From the NCBI GenBank assembly GCA_903881065.1, contig CAIRRW010000084.1, positions 1 to 10,471 on the forward strand: a DNA stretch of 10,471 bases, read 5' to 3'. Below the pieces are notes generated by a model. It saw only the letters and a program-made list of their open reading frames with translations, searched no databases and had not been told where the DNA came from. The first letter of the stretch is position 1. Each line of letters opens with the position of its first letter. The translations under genes were made by a program, and so were the position numbers. Positions 1-6,773 of the stretch are shown here, piece by piece. The stretch comes from an uncultured Bacteroidota bacterium (GTDB lineage Bacteria; Bacteroidota; Bacteroidia; 2-12-FULL-35-15).

Positions 1-2
1 TA

Positions 3-572
3 AAAAGACAAGAGAACAATACAGGCATTGAAATTGAAGAGATTGGAGTCTTTAATTTATTACATGGCTACGAACAAATTGTAACAAAAGAATGGAAACA
101 GTTTAATCATACGCATAAACTTAAGTTTTATTCAATAATAATTCAAAAAACCAAATATATTCTGTTTGTTGATTTTTTTACTCGAAAATCAAAAGATGAA
201 GAAGGGGTACCCTTACAAGTAAACTGCATGGAGTATTTTGTTTTTACATCAAATCAAATAAGGCATCTTTTTCCAAAAGCATTTAGATTTAACAAGAAAA
301 TCGAAATATCAGAACCTTCTCTTTACTCATGTTTTCTTCCATTTGGTAATTCAATTGAGGATATTAAACTCAGTATTAAAAACCAAATGAATGATACAAC
401 TTTTAATCCCAAATTAAATTTTTCAATTAGTTACTTACCTGTTATTATTGATGACATTAAAATTGTTAGGCTTGGTTATAATGACAAAGTAGAATCTGAG
501 GTTGATTTTGATAAACGATATTATGAAATAAATTTCGATTCATACTTGAGTAACATCGATTTTCTTTACTAA
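3..572 (+). CDS. C-terminal part of an unrecognised protein (5'-truncated by window edge)
   Basis: An open frame runs without a stop from the first bases of the window to a TAA at 570-572, giving 189 visible residues. The first in-frame ATG is at 228, but the 75 codons before it read as ordinary protein (for example IEEIGVFNLLHGYEQIV) and contain no ATG, so the gene most likely starts upstream of the window. The product is rich in Lys, Asn, Ile and Phe, with no signal peptide or transmembrane segment in the visible part. It has short beta-strand-like stretches such as YSIIIQKTKYILFVDFF and ends in NIDFLY. I recognise no family, catalytic motif or repeat. A gap of about 100 nt with a hairpin and a promoter-like box separates it from the next gene, so it is probably a separate transcription unit. 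That it codes is fairly sure; its function is unknown. Confidence 0.7.
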   Translation, partial: KRQENNTGIEIEEIGVFNLLHGYEQIVTKEWKQFNHTHKLKFYSIIIQKTKYILFVDFFTRKSKDEEGVPLQVNCMEYFVFTSNQIRHLFPKAFRFNKKIEISEPSLYSCFLPFGNSIEDIKLSIKNQMNDTTFNPKLNFSISYLPVIIDDIKIVRLGYNDKVESEVDFDKRYYEINFDSYLSNIDFLY

Positions 573-575
573 CAC

Positions 576-598
576 ACTACTTGCAGAAAATAAGTAGT
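576..598 (+). terminator. Possible weak hairpin after the first gene
   Basis: ACTACTT (576-582) and AAGTAGT (592-598) are perfect inverted complements, forming a 7-bp stem with a 9-nt loop that begins 3 nt after the stop codon. The stem is AT-rich and is not followed directly by a U-tract; the nearest T-run is at about 625-630. It may help end transcription or protect the 3' end, but it is a poor match to a classical intrinsic terminator. Confidence 0.3.
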
Positions 599-657
599 TG
601 CTTCATTTCAACATATTACATTCATTTTTTCAACTTCTCTTGTCCATTCAAATAGCT

Positions 658-665
658 TATCTTTG
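658..665 (+). promoter_or_regulatory. Bacteroidota -7 box (TATCTTTG) for the glycosyltransferase gene
   Basis: TATCTTTG fits the Bacteroidota primary sigma factor -7 consensus TAnnTTTG exactly. A TTG at 640-642 lies only 15 nt upstream, closer than the usual -33 spacing, so no convincing -33 element is present. The box ends 6 nt before the ATG at 672. Transcription would therefore start at or just before the start codon, giving a leaderless or near-leaderless message. This supports the ATG at 672 over the TTG at 663, which lies inside the box. Confidence 0.5.
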
Positions 666-671
666 CATTCG

Positions 672-1820
672 ATGAATTCAAAAAAAAAGAAGGTAATTAT
701 TGTTGGCCCAGCATATCCTCTTCGCGGAGGTATTGCTAACTTTAATGAAGCACTTTGCAGAGCAATGAATAACGCTGGCAATGAAACCAAAATCATTTCG
801 TTCTCATTGCAATATCCTAGTTTTTTATTTCCAGGAAAAACACAGTTTGAAAATGGAAAAGAGCCCAATGATATTATTATTGAAACAAAAATAAATTCTA
901 TCAATCCTATTAATTGGATAAAAGTTGCAAATTATATAAAAAGTGAAAATCCAGACTATGTTATCTTGCGTTATTGGTTGCCATTTATGGGAGCATGCTT
1001 GGGAACAATTGCTAAACGTATTAAAAAAGGAACAGCAATAAAGATTATTGCAATTACAGATAATGTCATTCCACACGAGAGCAGAATAGGTGACGAAATA
1101 TTAACTAAATATTTTGTTAAACAAATTGATGGGTTCATTGTCATGTCTAAGTCTGTCTTAAATGACCTGAATGAATTTACTGCTAATAAAAATAAAATTT
1201 TCCTCCCTCACCCCATTTATGATATTTTTGGTGAAAGAGTTGAAAAGTCAGTTGCCTTAAAACATCTAAATCTGAATCCTGATGATAAACATATTCTATT
1301 TTTTGGCTTTATAAGAAATTATAAAGGATTAGATATACTACTAGAAGCAATGGGTGATAAACGGGTGAAAGAGTTGGGTGTAAAACTAATTGTTGCTGGT
1401 GAATATTATGAAGATGCGTCACCCTATAATGAAATTATTAAGAAACACAGTTTGGAAGTATCAGTAATACTTCATACAAGATATATCCCATCAGAAGAAG
1501 TACGATATTACTTTTGTGCATGCGACATGGCAGTACAGCCTTACCGACATGCTACACAAAGTGGAGTTACTCAAATTGCCTACCACTTTGACAAACCAAT
1601 GTTGGTTACAAATGTTGGTGGCTTGCCCGAAATAGTAGCTCACAATAAAGTTGGTTATGTGTCTGCAATCAATCCTGTTTCAATAGCAAACTTTATTGTT
1701 GAATTTTATGCACATGATAAGGAAGAACTCTTCATCGCGAATATTATGGATGAAAAGAAAAGATTTTTGTGGAGTACCTTTGTTAAAGGTGTTGAAGATT
1801 TGCATCATTCATTATTATAG
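672..1820 (+). CDS. GT4-like (GT-B fold) glycosyltransferase
   Basis: This 382-residue cytosolic protein has the two-domain layout of GT-B glycosyltransferases of the GT4/'group 1' type, which move a sugar from a nucleotide-sugar donor to a lipid-, polysaccharide- or protein-linked acceptor. The N-terminal Rossmann half opens with KKVIIVGPAYPLRGGIANF (about residues 6-24), with the Gly-rich loop typical of the acceptor domain. The C-terminal donor domain begins near residue 207 with ILFFGFIRNYKGLDILLEA, and the donor-loop segment around residues 296-322 contains QSGVTQIAYHFDKPMLVTNV followed by GGLPE. The usual E-x7-E pair of GT4 enzymes is not evident: the aligned positions are not Glu, although GGLPE and KP are kept. 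The ATG at 672 is preferred because the in-frame TTG at 663 falls inside the -7 box. The gene stands alone between two spacers. Acceptor and pathway cannot be told from the sequence; surface polysaccharide or glycan synthesis is a guess. Confidence 0.85.
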   Translation: MNSKKKKVIIVGPAYPLRGGIANFNEALCRAMNNAGNETKIISFSLQYPSFLFPGKTQFENGKEPNDIIIETKINSINPINWIKVANYIKSENPDYVILRYWLPFMGACLGTIAKRIKKGTAIKIIAITDNVIPHESRIGDEILTKYFVKQIDGFIVMSKSVLNDLNEFTANKNKIFLPHPIYDIFGERVEKSVALKHLNLNPDDKHILFFGFIRNYKGLDILLEAMGDKRVKELGVKLIVAGEYYEDASPYNEIIKKHSLEVSVILHTRYIPSEEVRYYFCACDMAVQPYRHATQSGVTQIAYHFDKPMLVTNVGGLPEIVAHNKVGYVSAINPVSIANFIVEFYAHDKEELFIANIMDEKKRFLWSTFVKGVEDLHHSLL

Positions 1821-1894
1821 ATTTCCTTTGCTACTCACATCTATTCATACAACACTTAAACTCTATTTACAAAAATCTCTCTGACAAAATTTAG

Positions 1895-1902
1895 TACTTT
1901 TG
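1895..1902 (+). promoter_or_regulatory. Bacteroidota -7 box (TACTTTTG) ahead of the MORN-mnmA unit
   Basis: TACTTTTG matches TAnnTTTG exactly and lies in the 163-nt spacer after the glycosyltransferase gene, about 80 nt before the ATG at 1984. It would give an AT-rich leader of roughly 75 nt. No clear -33 TTG is seen at the expected distance upstream. The rest of the spacer holds no gene that I can support. Confidence 0.4.
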
Positions 1903-1983
1903 CATATTTATAGATGTAAAGTATTGAGATTTATTAACTGTATCTTTTATATCTAAAAGCGTTATTTTATTATAATTTCACTT

Positions 1984-2772
1984 ATGATTAAGTTAAAAAC
2001 ATACATCCTTCTATTAATATTATTTATTTCACCATTTGCCAATGCTCAGGATGCTCCCAATAAAACGGATTCAACGGGCAAGAAACAAGGACATTGGATA
2101 AAATTCGATGATAAACATAAGAAAGTCTACGATGGTAATTTTGTAGATAATTATCCCGTAGGTAAATTTATCTATTTTTATGAAATTGGTGAGCAGCGTT
2201 CCATCTTGATTTTTTCGGAGAAAGGAAAAGTTGCACATGCAAAGATGTTTGACTTGGGAGGTAAATTAACAGGAGAAGGCAAATATATAGATCAAAAAAA
2301 GGACAGTATTTGGAAATTTTATAACGACGAAGGAAAAGTAATTGCTGATGAAATTTATGTCAATGGTATTAAGAATGGTAATTGCAGAGTATATTATTCA
2401 TCAGGCGAATTAGCTGAGGAGAAAATGTGGAAAGAAGGAAAACTGAATGGTCAGGTTAGGAAGTATTTTGATAACGGACAATTAAAATACAATGGACAAA
2501 TGATTGATGATAAAGTTGAAGGTAAAATAACTTATTATTATTCCTCTGGAACAAAACAGGCCGAAGGTGTTTACCTTCATGATGTAAAAGATGGAGAATG
2601 GAAATATTACAAAGAAGACGGAACAATACAACGAATTGATAAATTTGAGAAAGGTGTTGATTTGAGTCCGCGGAAAGATTATATCAGTAATGAAGAAATG
2701 GAGAAAGCAAAAAAACAAAACGAGAATTCAGAAATGAAAGACCCTTTTACAGATGGAACTCAACCAAAATAA
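1984..2772 (+). CDS. Secreted MORN-repeat (YwqK-like, MORN_2) protein
   Basis: This 262-residue protein has an N-terminal signal peptide: K-rich start MIKLK, then the hydrophobic run YILLLILFISPF, then ANAQ with likely cleavage around residue 21-22. It should be exported to the periplasm or outer surface. Residues of about 33-225 are a series of 7-8 MORN_2-type units of about 22-24 residues, each with an aromatic-rich turn followed by G: GHWIKF, GKFIYFY, SIWKFYNDEG, GNCRVYYSSG, GQVRKYFDNG, GKITYYYSSG, GEWKYYKEDG. The tail from about 226 is charged (EEMEKAKKQNE) and probably disordered. Such proteins are often named 'toxin-antitoxin system YwqK family antitoxin' by homology, but no toxin partner is present here and the signal peptide argues against a classical antitoxin. 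The gene ends 12 nt before mnmA, so the two are probably co-transcribed. Fold assignment is firm; function is unknown. Confidence 0.8.
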   Translation: MIKLKTYILLLILFISPFANAQDAPNKTDSTGKKQGHWIKFDDKHKKVYDGNFVDNYPVGKFIYFYEIGEQRSILIFSEKGKVAHAKMFDLGGKLTGEGKYIDQKKDSIWKFYNDEGKVIADEIYVNGIKNGNCRVYYSSGELAEEKMWKEGKLNGQVRKYFDNGQLKYNGQMIDDKVEGKITYYYSSGTKQAEGVYLHDVKDGEWKYYKEDGTIQRIDKFEKGVDLSPRKDYISNEEMEKAKKQNENSEMKDPFTDGTQPK

Positions 2773-2784
2773 AGTCAAATAGCA

Positions 2785-3888
2785 ATGAGTAAAAAAGGGA
2801 AGGTGTTATTGGCAATGAGTGGAGGAATAGATAGTTCTATTGCGGCTTTACTACTTCATGAACAAGGATATGAAGTGGTAGGAATAACCATGAAAACATG
2901 GGACTATGCTACTTCGGGAGGTAGCAGCAAAGAAACAGGTTGTTGCAGTTTAGATTCGATAAATGATGCACGAATGCTGGCGGTAAATCTTGGGTTTCCT
3001 CATTTTATTCTGGATATACGCAATGAGTTTGGAAATTACATTATAGATAACTTTGTAGAGGAATACCTAGCGGGACGCACACCAAACCCATGCGTCCTGT
3101 GCAATACACATATTAAGTGGGAAGCTTTGCTTAAACGTGCCGATATGTTGGATTGTGAATTTATTGCCACTGGACATTATGCACGGATAAGAGAAGAGAA
3201 AAACCGATACGTTATTTCAAAAGGACTTGATTCCACCAAAGATCAAAGTTATGTGCTCTGGGGATTGACTCAAGATAGTTTGAAACGCACGTTGTTTCCG
3301 CTACAGAATTATAGAAAATCGGAAATAAAACAAATGGCCACCGATAATGGATATATCGATTTAGCTAATAAAAGCGAGAGCTACGAAATCTGTTTTGTGC
3401 CTGACAATGATTATCGTGGATTTTTGAAACGTAAGGTGGAAGGGCTCGAAAAACGCGTTGATGGAGGAAACTTTGTTGACCGCTCCGGCAAAATACTTGG
3501 CAAACATAAAGGATATCCCTTTTATACCATCGGACAGAGAAGAGGTTTGGAAATAGCTGTTGGGGAACCATTGCACGTTCTGGAAATTGTACCAGAGACA
3601 AACACCGTAGTACTTGGCTCGATAGACGATTTGGAAGAACAACAGATGGTGGTGAGTAAATTCAATCTTATTAAATATGCTTCTCTACCCGATAATTTTG
3701 AGACATTAACAAAAATCAGATATAAAGACCCTGGTAGTATGTCGACCATCACACATGAAAATGATAAGCTGAATGTTCTGTTTCATAACCCTGTTTCTGC
3801 CATTGCTCCCGGACAATCTGCAGTATTTTATGAAGGCGATGACTTGGTAGGCGGTGGTATTATTGAACGAAAGCGATTTGATTTTTAG
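2785..3888 (+). CDS. mnmA: tRNA-specific 2-thiouridylase MnmA
   Basis: MnmA puts sulfur on U34 of the Lys, Glu and Gln tRNAs: it adenylates the uridine C2 with ATP and then transfers a persulfide sulfur. The 367-residue length is normal for the family. Visible motifs are the PP-loop ATP site SGGIDSS (residues 12-18), the family segment TGCCSLDSINDAR (51-63), TPNPCVLCN (99-107), ATGHYAR (128-134), KDQSYVLW (152-159), SYEICFV (199-205), GQRRGL and the C-terminal beta-barrel ending with APGQSAVFYEGDDLVGGGII. Cys106 and Cys203 match the catalytic pair Cys102/Cys199 of E. coli MnmA. The E. coli Asp99 position is Cys103 here, as in the PNPCxxCN form seen in many MnmA proteins. The ATG at 2785 is the only sensible start. 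It follows the MORN-repeat gene by 12 nt and has no promoter box of its own. It converges on the porP-like gene across a repeat-filled gap. Confidence 0.97.
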   Translation: MSKKGKVLLAMSGGIDSSIAALLLHEQGYEVVGITMKTWDYATSGGSSKETGCCSLDSINDARMLAVNLGFPHFILDIRNEFGNYIIDNFVEEYLAGRTPNPCVLCNTHIKWEALLKRADMLDCEFIATGHYARIREEKNRYVISKGLDSTKDQSYVLWGLTQDSLKRTLFPLQNYRKSEIKQMATDNGYIDLANKSESYEICFVPDNDYRGFLKRKVEGLEKRVDGGNFVDRSGKILGKHKGYPFYTIGQRRGLEIAVGEPLHVLEIVPETNTVVLGSIDDLEEQQMVVSKFNLIKYASLPDNFETLTKIRYKDPGSMSTITHENDKLNVLFHNPVSAIAPGQSAVFYEGDDLVGGGIIERKRFDF

Positions 3889-3927
3889 TTCCTTAATCTT
3901 AGTTATCGATCCAAATTAATATAATTA

Positions 3928-4179
3928 TTGTACGATAACTTGACATTACCATCCAAGAACGAGGTTGCTTGATGTGATGACAAGATATTATCGAACGATA
4001 ACAAGACAATTTCGCCCAATGACAAAGCTTCATTGCACGATACAACCACAATATCAAACGATAACAAAATAATATCATACTATAATGTTGTTTCATTGTA
4101 GGGTATAATAATAATATCATACGATGACAAGCCAATATCTTACAACAACAAAGCTTCATCCTGCCATTATGAAAATCTA
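3928..4179. repeat. Degenerate 21-bp tandem repeat with 63-bp higher-order period between convergent genes
   Basis: Twelve consecutive 21-base units can be laid end to end without gaps: 3928, 3949, 3970, 3991, 4012, 4033, 4054, 4075, 4096, 4117, 4138 and 4159. A further diverged unit, 3901-3921, precedes them with a 6-nt offset. The shared core is ACGATAACAAGACAATA, strongest in the units at 3928, 3991, 4054 and 4117. Every third unit (3949, 4012, 4075, 4138) instead ends in a GCTTCA-like sequence (GGTTGCT, AGCTTCA, TGTTTCA, AGCTTCA), so the array is about four copies of a three-unit 63-bp block. The unit junctions carry TATCnnACGATAA; at 3988-4001 this is a perfect 6-bp inverted repeat (TTATCG-AA-CGATAA). 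The array fills most of the 303-nt spacer between mnmA and the porP-like gene. The remainder is about 40 AT-rich bases after mnmA and a seven-T run at 4187-4193. Units are too diverged for a recent expansion. Function is unknown; decayed coding sequence, a structural or termination element, or an intergenic repeat family are all possible. Confidence 0.8.
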
Positions 4180-4191
4180 TAGTCGCTTTTT

Positions 4192-5199
4192 TTAAAACTT
4201 AGGACAAGCAAGCTGGGTGCGGTATTTTTTCTTTTTCTTTGGCTTACACAATTGATATGAAATGGAAACTTCGTGCGCTCCATTTGATATGTTCGAAAGA
4301 TTAGAAATGGTTATATCATAACTATAGCCAATGTACATGCGTTTAGTCTGAAAACCTATAACTATAGAAATTGCATCATTGTTTGGATAGCCTGGTTTAT
4401 ATGCCTTTACTAATGGTATTCCCCTATACCAGATTCCAAGACTGAATTTGTATTGAGAATAATACCCGCCAATATCCATCTGATCGAACTTACTTTGACC
4501 CATTATATGAACTGCTGTAGTAATAGACTTCTGCTGAAATTCATCCTTCTCATTTTTATCACTTAATGGAAACTTGTATCCTCCTTGCAACGTAAATTTC
4601 ACAGGCAATTTTGCCACATCTCCGGTTAATGATTCATTAGGTCGATTAATATGAAAAATGGAAATACCTACCCATGCATTATTTGTATAAATAAGCGCTC
4701 CTGCATTAGCATCAAAATAAGTTTTTGAATGAATAGGATTTTCAATAGTTGGCACATTTCCACCACGTGCAATCTGATCGCCGAAAAGAAGATTATTGAA
4801 ATTAATACTTCTCATTCCAATTCCTGGTTGAACACCTAACCTTACAGCAATAGTCTTATTTAACCTAGCTTCATATGCAACAGAAGGAACAACTATTGTA
4901 GTACGTAACTGACCTGTACCTGCCTCATCATTACCTAACAGCATCCCAATTCCTAAGTGATATTTATCGAGATAATGGTCGGCTGAAAATAAATATGATT
5001 TGTAAGCAGTTGAAATTCCAGGCCATTGATTACGATAAGTAAGTGCTACACGTGAGCATACATTCGCACCTGTGAATGCAGGATTAAGATATAAAGGTGA
5101 CGAATAAAATTGCGTAAAGTGCATATCCTGTGCAACAGATGCACCAATGTTGACATACAATATCAATGCAAAAACTATTATTTTGAATTGCATCTTCAT
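4192..5199 (-). CDS. PorP/SprF family type IX secretion outer-membrane protein
   Basis: This 335-residue protein has a signal peptide (MKMQFKIIVFALILYVNIGA, then SVAQ, cleavage near residue 24). The mature start QDMHFTQFYSSPLYLNPAFTG is split in the family-typical way: FTQFYSSPLYLNPAFTG is the hallmark of PorP/SprF proteins. The rest is a series of amphipathic beta-strands with Gly and aromatic residues, as in an outer-membrane barrel, including LGIGMLLGNDEAGTG, FDANAGALIYTNNAWVGIS, MDIGGYYSQYKFSLGIWYRG and the late strand RMYIGYSYDITISNL. It ends in a basic tail (CKPKKKKKYRT) and PKF. PorP/SprF members work with T9SS, and SprF is needed for export of SprB in Flavobacterium johnsoniae. The ATG overlaps the TGA of the preceding gene (ATGA), indicating coupled translation. 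Last gene of the operon; its likely client is the giant SprB-repeat protein two genes upstream. Assignment to the family is firm; client specificity is inferred. Confidence 0.93.
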   Translation of the reverse strand: MKMQFKIIVFALILYVNIGASVAQDMHFTQFYSSPLYLNPAFTGANVCSRVALTYRNQWPGISTAYKSYLFSADHYLDKYHLGIGMLLGNDEAGTGQLRTTIVVPSVAYEARLNKTIAVRLGVQPGIGMRSINFNNLLFGDQIARGGNVPTIENPIHSKTYFDANAGALIYTNNAWVGISIFHINRPNESLTGDVAKLPVKFTLQGGYKFPLSDKNEKDEFQQKSITTAVHIMGQSKFDQMDIGGYYSQYKFSLGIWYRGIPLVKAYKPGYPNNDAISIVIGFQTKRMYIGYSYDITISNLSNISNGAHEVSISYQLCKPKKKKKYRTQLACPKF

Positions 5200-6773
5200 G
5201 GTTTAGCAGTTGATAGTTTAAATATTAAATCGTTACTGGTATCAAAACTATAATTATCAAAAACCTTTGTTTTGTAGCCCCTAGCCTCAATCACCATGTT
5301 ATATTTTTGTTTTGAATTTGAGATAATTAAAATTTTTCCTGTATCCCAATTTGATTTATAATATCCTATTTCTTTCTTTGTTCTAGGATCTATCAACGTA
5401 ATTTCCGATTTGCTTATCAGTGAATCCGACTCATCATGAATATGAATATCAAAAGCTTTCATCTCTTTACCATTATCACCAAAATAAACACTGTAAATAT
5501 CCTGTGAACCAAAACCTCCTTCGCGTTCAGAAGATAAGTACCCCATAGAATTATCCGTATTAATTACAAAGAAAATATCATCATTGACAGTATTTATTGG
5601 ACAGCCTAGATTTTCTGGCTCTGTAAAAACTCCTCTTTCATCAAATTTAGATTTAAATATATCGTACCCTCCCATATTTTTATGACCTTGAGAACTAAAA
5701 TATATTGTAGTTCCTTCCGGATCCACAAATGGAGCATCCTCATTATATTCGGTATTAATAGTTGGTCCCAAATTAAATGGTTCTCCCCATTTACCATTAT
5801 CAAGTTTTCTTGCCATATATAAATCCATTCCACCATATCCTCCAGGTCGATTACTCGAAAAGAAAATCATGTTTCCATCAGCAGAATAGCATGCACTCGA
5901 TTCAAGATATCCCTCAGAATTTACAGTAGTGCCTAACATGGACGGCTTCGACCATTTACCGTTCATATAATTACTTTCATATATATCACCGCTTTTTAAA
6001 TCTTTACTGGTTCGGTACATCAACATTTTCTCCCCATTGGCAGATAACCCTGTGCATGCATCATGCAGTGCGGTATTAATTACAGTATCGAGCATCACTG
6101 GAATTTGCCATTCATTTCCTTTTCTTTCCGACATATAAATGTCTTCATAATATTCACCATTGATATCCTTTTGCGGCCAAACATTATTTTTTCGCCTCGA
6201 AGTAAACAACATAAATTTTTCATCAGCAGGAATCAAAGGTGCATATTCAGGATACTCTGTATTAATTTTATTTCCTAGATTTTCAATTTGAATAAAATTA
6301 TTTGATGTTGATTCCATGTACTCAGCATTATAACACTTAATCAGCAAATCGTTAATTTCTTTCGCAGTGTGCTCCTTTTCTCCTTTTGTACTTAGGTATT
6401 GCTTAAAGCAGTCCTTTGCTTTATCAAAACGAGAGAGTGAATGATTAAGCAGCCCGAGATAATAGTTTGTTTCCGGAAAATCATTTATATTCACCTTGTC
6501 AAAATTTTCTTTTGCTTTATTTTTATAGGCTTTTAATTCGAATTTGCAAATGCCGAGTTTATAATTTATTTCACTATTTGTGCTATCCTGTAGGAATAAT
6601 TTCTCATAAATAGTCATTGCACTAAGATAATCAGACATCTCAAAGGATTCATCCGCCTCAAAAAACAATTTCTTATCCAAATGCGGAGTCGATTGTCCCC
6701 AATAAGGAATAGCTATAAGCATAAGCCCTACAAACAAAAATATTTTCCTATCGCAATAATGTAATATCCCCAC
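5196..6773 (-). CDS. TPR + PD40 beta-propeller protein of a T9SS/adhesin operon (PorE-like, no OmpA domain)
   Basis: I place the start at a GTG (6773-6771), giving 525 residues. This yields a normal signal peptide: MGILHYCDRK, then hydrophobic IFLFVGLMLIAIPYW, with likely cleavage at GQ/S near residue 27. The open frame extends to an ATG at 6893, but the added residues lie wholly inside the adhesin's sorting domain and would bury the signal peptide. A TTG at 6737 is another option, but it loses the basic n-region. Residues 35-150 are helical TPR-like repeats (for example NYKLGICKFELKAY, NYYLGLLNHSLSRFDKAKDCF). Residues of about 170-430 carry five PD40/WD40-like units, each running INTE/VNSE - P/ADG - FxSxR - GGxDIY (MIFFSSNRPGGYGGMDLYMA, IYFSSQGHKNMGGYDIFKS). 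The last 80 or so residues resemble a carboxypeptidase-regulatory-like domain (SEITLIDPRTKKEIGYY, VIEARGYKT). Proteins of this plan often end in an OmpA peptidoglycan-binding domain, as in PorE; this one stops before it. Probably periplasmic; role in assembly or anchoring is inferred. Confidence 0.85.
   Translation of the reverse strand: MGILHYCDRKIFLFVGLMLIAIPYWGQSTPHLDKKLFFEADESFEMSDYLSAMTIYEKLFLQDSTNSEINYKLGICKFELKAYKNKAKENFDKVNINDFPETNYYLGLLNHSLSRFDKAKDCFKQYLSTKGEKEHTAKEINDLLIKCYNAEYMESTSNNFIQIENLGNKINTEYPEYAPLIPADEKFMLFTSRRKNNVWPQKDINGEYYEDIYMSERKGNEWQIPVMLDTVINTALHDACTGLSANGEKMLMYRTSKDLKSGDIYESNYMNGKWSKPSMLGTTVNSEGYLESSACYSADGNMIFFSSNRPGGYGGMDLYMARKLDNGKWGEPFNLGPTINTEYNEDAPFVDPEGTTIYFSSQGHKNMGGYDIFKSKFDERGVFTEPENLGCPINTVNDDIFFVINTDNSMGYLSSEREGGFGSQDIYSVYFGDNGKEMKAFDIHIHDESDSLISKSEITLIDPRTKKEIGYYKSNWDTGKILIISNSKQKYNMVIEARGYKTKVFDNYSFDTSNDLIFKLSTAKP

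Noticed and set aside
228..572. Complete 114-residue gene starting at ATG 228
   Set aside because: The same frame is open for 75 more codons up to the window edge with protein-like sequence, so this is more likely the end of a longer gene.
663..1820. TTG 663 as start of the glycosyltransferase
   Set aside because: It lies inside the TATCTTTG box and adds only three residues; the ATG at 672 is preferred.
1984..2772. Toxin-antitoxin system based on the YwqK-type name
   Set aside because: The protein has a signal peptide, and its neighbours are a glycosyltransferase and mnmA; no toxin-like small gene is present.
3899..4159. 86-codon - strand open frame as a real gene
   Set aside because: It coincides with the 21-bp repeat, its Cys/Leu/Tyr-rich heptads follow from the DNA period, it has no visible promoter, and the + strand shows an equally regular but interrupted pattern. 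Reported as a repeat and as a finding instead.
3928..4179. CRISPR array
   Set aside because: Units are 21 bp, directly adjacent and all diverged from each other; there are no constant repeats separated by unique spacers and no cas genes nearby.
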